Assembly (NCBI GenBank): GCA_036245525.1
Contig: BTPG01000007.1
Span: forward strand, 123,625,117 to 123,689,116
DNA from: Semisulcospira habei
Lineage: Eukaryota > Mollusca > Gastropoda > Semisulcospiridae
DNA length: 64,000 nt
Reading direction: 5' to 3'
The notes under the pieces are model-generated. The model searched no databases. It saw only the letters and a list, made by a program, of their open reading frames with translations, and was not told where the DNA came from. Position numbers and translations under genes: made by a program. Below, piece by piece: positions 1 through 9,056 of this stretch (position 1 is the first letter of the stretch; every line of letters begins with the position of its first letter).

Positions 1-49
1 GGTGTTTGGAGATCGTTAAAACCATTTAGCCCAGATGCAGTACAGCAGG

Positions 50-150
50 TGAACGATAGTAAAAGGTTACCGGTGATGCCAGAATAGCTTTGCGCCTCCT
101 GCGGCACCAGGCTATTCTGGCACCATCCTTATAACTGCAAGGGTGACAGA
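50..150. mobile_element. family B hairpin, decayed
   Basis: GATGCCAGAATAGCTTTGCG and an inverse arm ending CTATTCTGGCACCATCC. No clear TTAA edges. Confidence 0.7.
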
Positions 151-255
151 CTTCAGTCCCTGAAGCTGATTCAGCTTTTCAAAATCCCAGAAATCAGAAT
201 TTCAGTTGTTTGGTTTAGACAGAACAGCCCCATCAGCTAGCCTGTTCCATAATTT

Positions 256-321
256 GCAAGAGGCATAAATTCTCATGAGCCCCTGTGGACGCAGGGGCTC
301 ATGAGAATTTATGTCTCTTGC
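256..321. mobile_element. family A hairpin core
   Basis: GCAAGAGGCATAAATTCTCA and its inverse, with GAGCCCCTG/CAGGGGCTC and a short loop. Confidence 0.85.
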
Positions 322-1679
322 TGACCATGGGTTATGATGATGATGATGATAGAACTTTATTGCCATATGTAATAATACATTAGGAAATCGTGGAAATAGT
401 TAGTCCACAGACCGTTTTCAGTTGTTTAATTTTTGTCGCACTGTCACTCTTTTAAATGTCTGAAGCAGTAAAAACGTGAGACGTAAGTTTGAAAATTTGT
501 TGTATATCAAAGTGTACTTCTAATTCTAAATTTAAAGTTGCATTACATGTAAATCTGGAGACACATTTCAGCACTATTTGTATTTGTTGCGCCTTGTTGA
601 CAACCTGATGAACTTCTGTGACAGTTTGGATACGCAGCACACACACACTTCTAATCACACTTGTTTATTCTGTGCTGCGTTAGTACGTCAATCAATTTTT
701 AGCTGTGGCTCGAGTGTGTAGTGTTGTATTTATAGTACGGAGTGAAGTCATCGTCAGATTGTTCGATATTAAAATGATGTGATGGGCTGTGTCTATTTGA
801 ATCTTAGCTAGGGCTATATGGAATGTTTCATAGGCATCTGTTGCAGAAGTTTTTCTTTGCGCAGTTACGACGGTAGTTGGCTTTTAGGAAAAATTTGCAT
901 TTGTAGTATGATCATTGGTGCAAAAAAGTGACTTTGTGTGCTAGAGAGGTGTACAATAATTTGATCATTGCCAAAATAATATTACGAATTAATATATTGA
1001 GAAACATTTTTATGGAATTAGAAACAAAGAGGGAACAAAAGACATGTTTCTGTAAAAATTCTGATTCATCTGATTGATTGATTGTTTGTGTGTTTTCCAC
1101 GGTTGTAACATTTTGAGGTAAGAAAAAAGCATTCTTTTGTTAGACTGTAGCCAGTATGTTTTAAAAAAACAAAAAAAAACATGAGCTAAATTGGCCAAGT
1201 TTTTGCCTTGATCTTTAGGTCTTTTTATTGTATTTAAATCTTGTCCTGGTCTGAAGCAACAATGTACACATCTTTCTCCAAGGCAGCAGCCAGTGTCAGT
1301 TTTTTGTATATCCTATACACGGTTTGTTGTGGGTTTTTGTTTTAGTCACTTGCCAAGCAATTCAACATGTATGGTTAATGTTCCCGGTTAATGCTGAGTG
1401 TTGATATGTAGCCAGTAACAGTAAGCTGCTGCTTGATAATGTTGGATATTATTATGAGTACCAGTACTGCTGTTATTTTGTTAGTTTTTTTTAATGTTGA
1501 TCCAAGTTTATACTATAAAATAATTGGTAATAAGTGTTTTGAACGTAATTTTCACTGGCATTCTGAAACACAACTTTCACCAGAAACGTAAGCGTTGCAA
1601 AAGATGTTTTGTATTCATCTGTCGTGTGACGTTTATACATGAGCTCGCCTCAAATTGTGTTAGCATTTGAAACATGCTG
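322..1679. other. no gene seen (AT-rich intergenic)
   Basis: Short ATG repeats near 335-350 and T-rich tracts. Open frames are short and show no recognisable protein. Confidence 0.6.
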
Positions 1680-1766
1680 TCAACCCTTTGGCTGTCGGTA
1701 GCAGTTTTCATGGGGATGATTCCTGCAGGAATCCTCGTGCCAAAAACTGCTACTGACAAAGGGTTA
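1680..1766. mobile_element. family D hairpin
   Basis: CAACCCTTTGGCTGTCGGTA and the inverse ACTGACAAAGGGTTAA flank GGATGATTCCTGCAGGAATC-like inner arms. Confidence 0.8.
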
Positions 1767-1830
1767 AAGACATATTTATCAGAAATCAGATTACTGATAT
1801 TGATAAACGTGGGATATAACAAAGTGCCAG

Positions 1831-2035
1831 TTAATCCATTTAACCCCACAGCCACATTTCCTAATTTTGGAGGTGTCACCTGCATACAAGTTAAGGAGAT
1901 GGATCGATCATGGTAATTCAAGGGTCGTGCCAGATAAGCTTGGCGCCACCAGGCGCCAAGCTTATCTGGCACGACCCTTGAATTACTGTGGTTGATCTAT
2001 CTCCTGCTATAGTGCGTCAAGGCTAAAAGGGTTAA
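1831..2035. mobile_element. family B TTAA element
   Basis: TTAA-bounded. The core arms GGGTCGTGCCAGATAAGC and GCTTATCTGGCACGACCC match perfectly around GGCGCC. The asymmetric left flank contains TTTGGAGGTGTCACC. Confidence 0.9.
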
Positions 2036-2289
2036 GCAAAATTTTACAAAGTGTTGTCAGAGCCTCTGATAAACATGGGTGCTTCTGTGCCGGTTATGTG
2101 CCGGAATTCCGGTTTTTAAAAACCTTACTGCTGTAAGAAATTGGATTCTCCTCTGGACCTTTCAGGTTTTAGAAAATTCAACAGAAGCACCAATGGATAA
2201 AACATTGTTTCATCAGAACTTGACAGCAAAGACAACTTTACTTCAGGGGCTAGGCCGTTTAGAAGTTGTTCTTAAAATGCATTTAGCTC

Positions 2290-2400
2290 TTGACACACAC
2301 CTAGACATGGATCAACCAAGATAGTTCGAGGGTGGCACCAGACTTGAATTGTCATGGTCAATCTGTTGCCTGCATTGTCATGTAGTCAAAAGTGCTTGGG
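2290..2400. mobile_element. family B remnant, centre deleted
   Basis: ATGGATCAACCAAGATAGTT and CATGGTCAATCTGTTGCCTG flank only GAGGGTGGCACCAGACTTGAA. The palindromic centre is lost. Confidence 0.55.
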
Positions 2401-2639
2401 AATGTCATCCTTGGGGCTCAGTGTGATGGTGATACGAACTATGTGCTATTTGACTTTGATGATGCCATGACTGTATTAGCAATGCTGTGGGCTCATTAGC
2501 AATGTTAGACAGTCCTTTATGCACCTCATATGTGTAGATTCACTTCATGTGATCTCAGTTCGGTGCACGATGTGTCAGGCGTATGGAAGTGCGTCACACA
2601 CCAAAGCTGAGGCAAGTGCAGTTAGATACAGTACGCACG

Positions 2640-2746
2640 CCAAGGAAAATCACTCAACACTGGACAAACAAACAGATCCCCTAGCAAACAAACAGATCCC
2701 CCTAGGGGATCTGTTTGTTTGTCCAGTGCTGAGTGATTTCCCTTGG
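2640..2746. repeat. hairpin with partly duplicated left arm
   Basis: CCAAGGAAAATCACTCAACA and its inverse around CCCCTAGGGGAT. The AAACAAACAGATCCCC segment is doubled in the left arm only. Confidence 0.8.
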
Positions 2747-3021
2747 TGTGTGTACTTTTTGAAAGTGCTTGTATAGGGTATCACTACTGTTATAATGCAA
2801 AAGCAGGTATGTCTGTTGTTGTTTTTTTTTAAAGTGAGATTTTCATTGTATAACAAAGTAAATCTGTGGACATGCTGTACTGGCTTTTGCCATATTACTG
2901 CAGGATTATTTTCACAGGTATGTTTGTGTCTGACACTGTTCACTGCCCTTGCTGTTTTCTTAACACTTTGTTGATTCAGACTGCTAATGCTGTATGTGTG
3001 TGTGGTTATAGTTGCGTATGT

Positions 3022-3089
3022 TTAACTCATTTGAGACGTACCACCTCCGGATACGCAGCTCCAGAGATGGCACGTCTTGAATAAGTTAA
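3022..3089. mobile_element. family G hairpin
   Basis: TTAA-bounded. TTAACTCATTTGAGACGTAC and its inverse around CTCCGGATACG/CTCCAGAG. Confidence 0.75.
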
Positions 3090-3268
3090 CAGATCGTATA
3101 TTTTTCAGTCAGAAATTTCCCTTAGTTTTTGTTATAAAAACATCCCAATTCACATGGATGATATAGAACTGTAGAAGTAACTGGAGTGCGTTATTGGAAG
3201 TACTTGTGCATGTTCTTGGTGTAAATGTGTTGTGAGGTTTACAGCTGCAAAACTGGTAGTGGTTTTCA

Positions 3269-3580
3269 CACTGGTTGTCTCCCTCAATTTGCTGCCAACA
3301 TCAGTGGTAACAAAGTGAGGTAGACAATTAATGTTTTTGGCTTTGTGGTCAACATGAGTAATCATCCGCTACATGTTTGTGTCAGATTGTGCAAGGTGTC
3401 TATGAAATGTCTGTGATTTTATTTCCCATGAGAAAAATGTACAGAAGAAAACACTCACCTTACCAGCTTTTGTTTCATATGTTCTGACACTCTGGTTCTC
3501 TCCCTCAATTCACTGTGGCAGCGAATAAAAGGAGAGTTCTCAAAGTGTGTCAAAGGGGGTAACCAGTGTGATGTTGCATG
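3269..3580. mobile_element. two decayed family F hairpins
   Basis: CACACTGGTTGTCTCCCTCA near 3269 and CACTCTGGTTCTCTCCCTCA near 3489 each face an imperfect inverse arm. Confidence 0.5.
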
Positions 3581-3701
3581 TGAATAGTGAAGCAAGAGGG
3601 GGAGGTTTGTGAGCGTTTGTGAATTTTATTTACAGTACCATTTGGCAAACTTCATCAGATGTCAGTTTGCTTTGAATAACCCTTTCTAGGAAAGGGACAC
3701 G

Positions 3702-3810
3702 CATGTGTGTGTGTTGCACGTGTGTGTGTGTGTGTGTGCGCATGCATGTGTGCGTGGGTGCGTTCATGTGTGTGCGTGAGCGTGCATGCACGTGTCTGTG
3801 TGTTTCCATG
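3702..3810. repeat. GT-rich microsatellite
   Basis: Interrupted TGTGTG/TGCG/CATG repeats. Confidence 0.8.
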
Positions 3811-4107
3811 CATTCATGCACCATACATGGGCATATTGATGCCTAGTATGTGTGCGTGTTGCATGCAAAGATTGCCATTTGCATACATATGTATTTGTAC
3901 AGGTTCTGCTTTTGCTTGTTATTTTTTTTTTTTTTATTGAAATATGATCACCATTACTGAATAAATTTGTACATAAATAAATGTGACATTGAAGATATTT
4001 CTGGTTTGAATTTATGTGAGTGCGAGAAGACTTTGTCCAGATTTGAGAGAGGGAATATGATTACTTTTTTCAGGGACCTTGAAATGTACGTAGATTGTAT
4101 AGTGTGT

Positions 4108-4173
4108 GTTGGTCTGTGAATTTGGATTTTACGGCTTGTACCTGTAAGGTTCAAACTCGGGGACGAGTGCACG
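4108..4173. mobile_element. family E hairpin, decayed
   Basis: TTGGTCTGTGAATTTGGATT with TTACGG and a diverged inverse arm. Confidence 0.55.
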
Positions 4174-4278
4174 GTTAGTTTCCCTGGTTACTTGGATGAA
4201 ATTAGTTTCTCATGGTTGTTTTGTGTGTGAATTCGGATCCAGTAATATTCAAGCATGTGTGTGTGTGTGTGTGTGCTG

Positions 4279-4360
4279 TTAACTCTGTGCGTGTCGGTAG
4301 CGTTTTTTGGCGCGATGTAGGAATCGCGACAAGAAACGCTGCCAACACACAAAGGGTTAA
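4279..4360. mobile_element. family D hairpin
   Basis: TTAACTCTGTGCGTGTCGGT and the inverse AACACACAAAGGGTTAA. The right TTAA (4357-4360) is also the left TTAA of the next element. Confidence 0.8.
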
Positions 4361-4436
4361 CTCATTCGCGGCCAGCCACATCCGGATGCGCTGCATAAGC
4401 CGCGCATCCAGATGCGGCTGGCCGCGAATGAGTTAA
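4357..4436. mobile_element. family G hairpin
   Basis: TTAACTCATTCGCGGCCAGC and its perfect inverse, inner arms ATCCGGATGCG/CGCATCCAGAT. Shares TTAA with the preceding family D element. Confidence 0.9.
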
Positions 4437-4628
4437 GAGAGAATAGAAGAGCAGTCCCACTCTAAGCCCAGGGGAAATCTGTGGGGATCTACTGTATTTG
4501 AAATAGGTTTAGTTTAGTTTAGTTCATGGCAATTTAGCTGACTGAGAAATTAGTGTTGCTTGATTATTCACATTGTTACAGTCACAGTACAGGCTTGACC
4601 TCCCCCCCCCCCCCCCCCCCTCCATATG

Positions 4629-4849
4629 TTAAACCCTTGACTGCTGACAAAAAGTGAACACGATCCATCTACAAGAGGGCATGGATCCTCATGAGCCCCC
4701 GCAGTTGCGGGGGCTCATGAGGATCTATGACTTGCTGACACCACAGTCGGTGCGTGCACGTTCCGTCGACGGATGGGGCTCTTTTGGGGTTGAGCTAACA
4801 ATGTTGTCAAAAAGGCAGTCTTGTGTCGGACGGCAGTGGCAGGGGTTAA
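4629..4849. mobile_element. family A full-length TTAA element
   Basis: TTAA edges, CCCTTGACTGC left end and GGCAGTGGCAGGGGTTAA right end. Core AGCCCCCGCAGTTGCGGGGG near 4695. Confidence 0.85.
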
Positions 4850-5048
4850 AAGCATGAACAAAATGAAAAGGAAAAAAAAAAAGGTCAAAGAAAAGACACT
4901 GGTAAGAGAGAATGGAATTATGGAGATGGATGTGACGCTGTTAAGTGCATTGATTAGATTAAACGCTTCCATACCGCCAGTGGACGCAGATTGTGTTTTT
5001 GAAATCGTTTAATTCAACGTCAAAGGAACACGGATACTAAGTGGTTTC

Positions 5049-5117
5049 AGCAAGACGCATAGATCCTCATGAGCCCCCGCAGTTGCGGGGGCTCATGAGG
5101 ATCTATACCTCTTGCAG
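5049..5117. mobile_element. family A hairpin core with remnant flanks
   Basis: ACGCATAGATCCTCATGAGC and its inverse. Flanks from about 4966 to 5148 resemble family A ends but lack clear TTAA. Confidence 0.8.
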
Positions 5118-5583
5118 TTAGGTCCTGTTCTGTATTTTCGGGAGTTAAGTATAAATACGTGATTTTTTTTTTTTTTTTTTTTTTTTTGTTTGTGATGGAG
5201 GGGGCGGGGGAGGGGTTAAAGTTTTCTGATGGGCATCATTCAACTAATGCTGTTGATAAGAAAACACGTGAAAAAAAATCTTTGAATGCTGTTCATTAGA
5301 AACCAGAAAACTACAATTGATACTGTTCATAAGAAAATGTATAAGAAAATAACTCACTAACCCATACCATGTTTGTTTTTCCTCAATCTGAATTGTTGCG
5401 CATTGTTTGGTTGTATTGTTTTTTTAAGCACTTTTTGTACATTTTGATCTGTACATACCTGTACATGTGCTTGTGGATTTCTTGTATTTAGAAATCGTCA
5501 CGAAGTCTTGGGACTTTAAATATTTTAAAAATAAAATACAGATTCTTACATGGTGATTTCCTTCGTTGCCATACGGCCTCGTG

Positions 5584-5623
<40 letters not shown>

Positions 5624-5744
5624 TGTCTGTCTGTTCTGACGACAACGTTTCTTTTCTTTTTTTTAAAAGAAAAAAAAAAGAAACATGCTTAGAATCGACA
5701 AGAAAAACAAATCGTGTTGGTCTGTTTAAGTTTTTCTCTCTCTC

Positions 5745-5822
5745 CACTCATTCGAGACGTGCCATCTCCGGATACGCGGCATAAGCCGCGTATCCGGAGG
5801 TGGCACGTCTCGAATGAGTTAA
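5745..5822. mobile_element. family G hairpin
   Basis: CTCATTCGAGACGTGCCATC and its near-perfect inverse around CCGCGTATCCGG, ending in TTAA. Confidence 0.85.
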
Positions 5823-6119
5823 GAGAATATGAAGAAGAGGTTATCCCTAAATCAGACGTGGGTCGAACATTGTACGGATTTCAAACACTCCATTGTTTCA
5901 TTCCAGTCCGCTCCGTCTGCAAGAGGCGTGTATATTGTCAACGAGCCCTGTAACAGCAGGACTCCATGATCATACATAATATGTCTTGTTCGCAAGACGT
6001 TGCCACATTGTTGACATACACAGTTTGACTGAGGAACTTTCGCGGCATTTATTTATTTATTTATGTAAGTGCGACTTCCGCGAGAGGTGATTGGGCGATC
6101 CAGCGTAACCGTTTAATCC

Positions 6120-6694
6120 TTAAACCTTTCAGTGCCAGCTGACAAAGACTGTGCTTCTGCAATCTTCGTTCATTTAAGAAATCCTATGGCCAGAACCATG
6201 GATTCAAAGTGGTGTCAGCAAGAGGCAAAAATCCTCATGAGCTCCCCCCCCCCCCCCCCCCCCCCCCCCGCAACAGCGGGGGCTCAGGAGGATCTATACC
6301 TCTTGCAGTTGGATACTTACTTTACTTACTTACGCCTGTCACCCCTACCCGGGTATAGGCCGTCGACGAGAGACCTCCAGCAACTCCTGTCCTGTGCTTC
6401 TTTGATTCTACTCCAGGTGGTTCCCAGTCTCTTGATGTCTGCTTGGAGGTCTCGACGCCAGGAGTTTCTCGGCCTACCTCTTTTCCTCTTTCCCTGGGGG
6501 TTCCATGACAATGCCTGCCTAGTGATACTGGAAGCTGGCTTTCTCAGACTGTGACCGATCCATCCCCATCTTCTTCGCCCAATTTCATTCTCTGCTGTTA
6601 TCTGCTCTGTTCTCTCCCAGAGTCTGACGTTGCTGATCTTCTCTGGTTGCAGTTGGATGGTGTTCACAAATTATCTCCGCGCTGAACTGGTTAA
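6120..6694. mobile_element. family A element interrupted by a LINE fragment
   Basis: It begins TTAAACCTTTCAGTGCC and ends CGCTGAACTGGTTAA. A poly-C tract sits in the core loop arm. A non-LTR fragment splits it with a 12-bp duplication. Confidence 0.8.
6315..6646 (-). mobile_element. 5'-truncated non-LTR retrotransposon, C-terminal tail only
   Basis: The minus strand encodes IGHSLRKPASSITRQALSW, GKRKRGRPRNSWRRDLQAD and a C-terminal GDRRK, the typical tail of a LINE reverse-transcriptase ORF. The stop codon lies in a TAAG-repeat tail. It is flanked by the 12-bp direct repeat TTGCAGTTGGAT (6303-6314 and 6647-6658). Clade not determined. Confidence 0.8.
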
Positions 6695-6904
6695 CTCATT
6701 CTACCCCAGACACGTCACAGCAAGATATATAACGACCATGATAGTTCAAGGGTGATGCCAGAATAGCTTGGCGCCTGTAGGCGCCAAGCTATTCTGGCGT
6801 CACCCTTGAACTATCATGGTCGATCTGTGTCCAGCACTGCTATGCAGTCTTCAGAGGACAACGGCTAAATTTGGGGATTTCGGTGTTGGGGTAGAATGAG
6901 TTAA
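6691..6904. mobile_element. family B (B' subtype) TTAA element
   Basis: TTAACTCATTCTACCCCAG left and GGGGTAGAATGAGTTAA right; core GAATAGCTTGGCGCC and its inverse. It shares TTAA 6691-6694 with the family A element on its left. Confidence 0.9.
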
Positions 6905-7348
6905 TATAAAGGGACCTACAACCACGGTCTTTTCTTACGATAATCAGTGGGGCTCAACCTAATGTCTTTGACCTGATTCGGATTCCAATGCGACTCGATC
7001 TGCCGGCTACACTATTGTGCTCACTTTTGCCACCGATTCCCACGTGCAGCATGACAAAACACTGACCTAGATTCTTGTCCTCGGATCAGTGGTGACAACA
7101 CAAAATCGTACTCGTGCAGCTTGTGAAGAAGGCCTACCCCATCGCAGATCGAAATGCCAGTGGTCTCCTGTCTCTCAGGAACATAGTCGTAGTATATACT
7201 TAGCAAAGGGCGTTGATTCCCACTAGCCCCAGCGAATGAGAGAATCTATGGTTCTTGGAGATGTTAGGGATTGGAAGAGTGCTGACTGATTTGATCAGCA
7301 GGCTATCCTTACTCCCGATGCTTGAGGAACGATGGAATAGCTGTGGTC
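6905..7348. other. no gene seen
   Basis: Unique-looking sequence with short open frames only. Nothing recognisable on either strand. Confidence 0.5.
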
Positions 7349-7416
7349 TGCAAAAAGCATAGATCTTCATGAGCCCCCGCTGATGCGGGGGCTCATGAAG
7401 ATCTATGCTTTTTGAG
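7349..7416. mobile_element. family A hairpin core without TTAA flanks
   Basis: AAAAAGCATAGATCTTCATG and its exact inverse, GAGCCCCCGC/GCGGGGGCTC. Neither flank resembles the usual family A flanks. Confidence 0.85.
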
Positions 7417-7624
7417 GACGGAGTGTGTTCAGAGCGAGAGTTAGCGTGCAACGTGCAATTTCATGATGTGCAACCGTGCAGATTTGAAAATGGAATTCGT
7501 ACAACTCTGTGTGTTATAGGTTGACAAGCAAACTGATCATTGCTTTATTGCAAAGTTGTATGCCACTTCAAGTGTTCGCTTTTAGAACATTTGTAATCAA
7601 AACAATTTTATATTTTATAAACAG

Positions 7625-7761
7625 TCATCTGGTCGCGAACGTGTCAATAGCTTGTGAGAAGGACGCCATTACGGATTTTCTCATGAAGAGACGCTGTCAC
7701 AGACTTCAAGGAGAAAAAGACACACCTTCCAACGGTTACGAGGAGACACTTTAGGATCGCA
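7625..7761 (+). other. candidate 5' UTR exon of the giant peptidase gene
   Basis: A strong donor (GCA|GTAAGT) follows 7761 and a possible acceptor (AAACAG) precedes 7625. Splicing to the acceptor at 8745 puts an in-frame TAG (7752-7754) upstream of the ATG at 8795. This would make 8795 the first in-frame start. A short upstream ORF also ends here. Without transcripts this is inference. Confidence 0.35.
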
Positions 7762-7845
7762 GTAAGTTTATACTTTTTAGAGCTATACGTGTTTGTGCAC
7801 ACACGCGTAAGTTTAGCCATTTTGTTGTGGCAGTGGTGCAGGAAG

Positions 7846-7946
7846 AAGAAAATATACTGACCAACAATGGAAATGCGACATTTTCGGAACCCGTGTCACA
7901 CTTCCGATAGTTCCGAAAATGTCGCACTTCTTTTGATCGTCGGTAT
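7846..7946. mobile_element. family I hairpin
   Basis: ATATACTGACCAACAATGGA and TCGTCGGTATAT ends, core GCGACATTTTCGGAAC and inverse. A relative lies at 27924. Confidence 0.75.
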
Positions 7947-8152
7947 ATGTGTCATTAGGGGGAGGGGACAGTGAAGGGGGAGGGGAGAGTGAAGGGTGGG
8001 GGTGAGGGAGGGGGTGGGTGGGGTGTGGGGGATGGCAGCGTGCCTGACATGTTAGTACTGACGGGAAGGGCGATAAAAGTTTGCAGGGTTGGTATAAAAG
8101 TCCAACCTCCGAACAGTCAAACAACGGGATTATTGGGGGTGGGGGGGGGGGG

Positions 8153-8366
8153 TTAACTCATTCGGCCCGACGGCCGTATTTCCTAAAGTTTGGAGGCGTC
8201 ATCTAATGACTATGCACCAGTTGCAGGAAATGCATCGACCACGATAATTCAAGGGCAGTGCCAGATTAGCTTGGCGCCTGTCGGCGCCAAGCTAATCTGG
8301 CACTACCCTTGAATTATCATGGTCGACCCATCTCCTGCTGTAGTGCGTCAGGGCTGAATGGGTTAA
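8153..8366. mobile_element. family B TTAA element
   Basis: TTAA-bounded; GTGCCAGATTAGCTTGGCGC and inverse. It lies in the candidate first intron of the giant gene. Confidence 0.9.
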
Positions 8367-8398
8367 AGACGTTTCGAGTCGATAGTTGTGCAGCCACA

Positions 8399-8618
8399 TT
8401 AACCCGTTCAGTGCCAACTGACGCAGACGGTGTCTCAGCAATCTTCGTTAATTTAACACCAAAACAAACCCTAGCTGTCCCAGGAACATGGATTCAAAGT
8501 GGTGACAGCAAGAGGCATAGATCCTCATGAAGGCCCCGCAAGTGCGGGGCCTCATGAGGATCTATACCTCTTGCAGTTGGTGGTGTTCAATTTTTCTCGG
8601 CACGGCTGAGCGGGTTAT
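8399..8618. mobile_element. family A element
   Basis: TTAACCCGTTCAGTGCC left, GGCACGGCTGAGCGGGTTA right, core AAGGCCCCGC/GCGGGGCCT. Intronic. Confidence 0.9.
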
Positions 8619-8744
8619 ATATAAAAAAAAAAACACACACAAAAAACCCATAAAAATCAAAAGTCTGTACGATTTTTTTAATCGTCTTATTTATTTTTTT
8701 TTTTTTTTACAAGAGATTCAGTGGTGTATCCGTTCATGTTGCAG

Positions 8745-8851
8745 AGCATTCGTCCAGTGAACGACTTGCGAGTCGCGGCACGCTTTCTACAGCAATGCTG
8801 GGACGGCCACAGCCCACCCGCGGGTACTTCACGCCGCTGAGGCAGCTGCAG
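8745..8851 (+). CDS. exon with start codon, giant peptidase gene
   Basis: The acceptor TGTTGCAG precedes 8745 and the donor CAG|GTAGGC follows 8851. The ATG at 8795 encodes MLGRPQPTRGYFTPLRQLQ, ending in phase 0 and joining PEDLPEGW of the next exon. The frame upstream of the ATG is open to the acceptor, so an earlier start in another 5' exon remains possible. Confidence 0.6.
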
Positions 8852-9012
8852 GTAGGCTGTGTGGTGTGCCTGTTGAATGATCAGTGGTGGTGGTGTGTCA
8901 ATATTTGCTGGCTATCGATTGCTGTCGTTTTACAGTGGAGCAGAGCCTGCTTTGAATGACCACCGTTATAAGTATTTATCTCTCATTAGCCACTTCCCTA
9001 CCATGGCACGTA

Positions 9013-9056
<44 letters not shown>

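Noticed and set aside
4685..4730. GC-rich hairpins resembling rho-independent terminators
   Set aside because: Eukaryotic context, no T-run rule, many identical dispersed copies; they are mobile elements.
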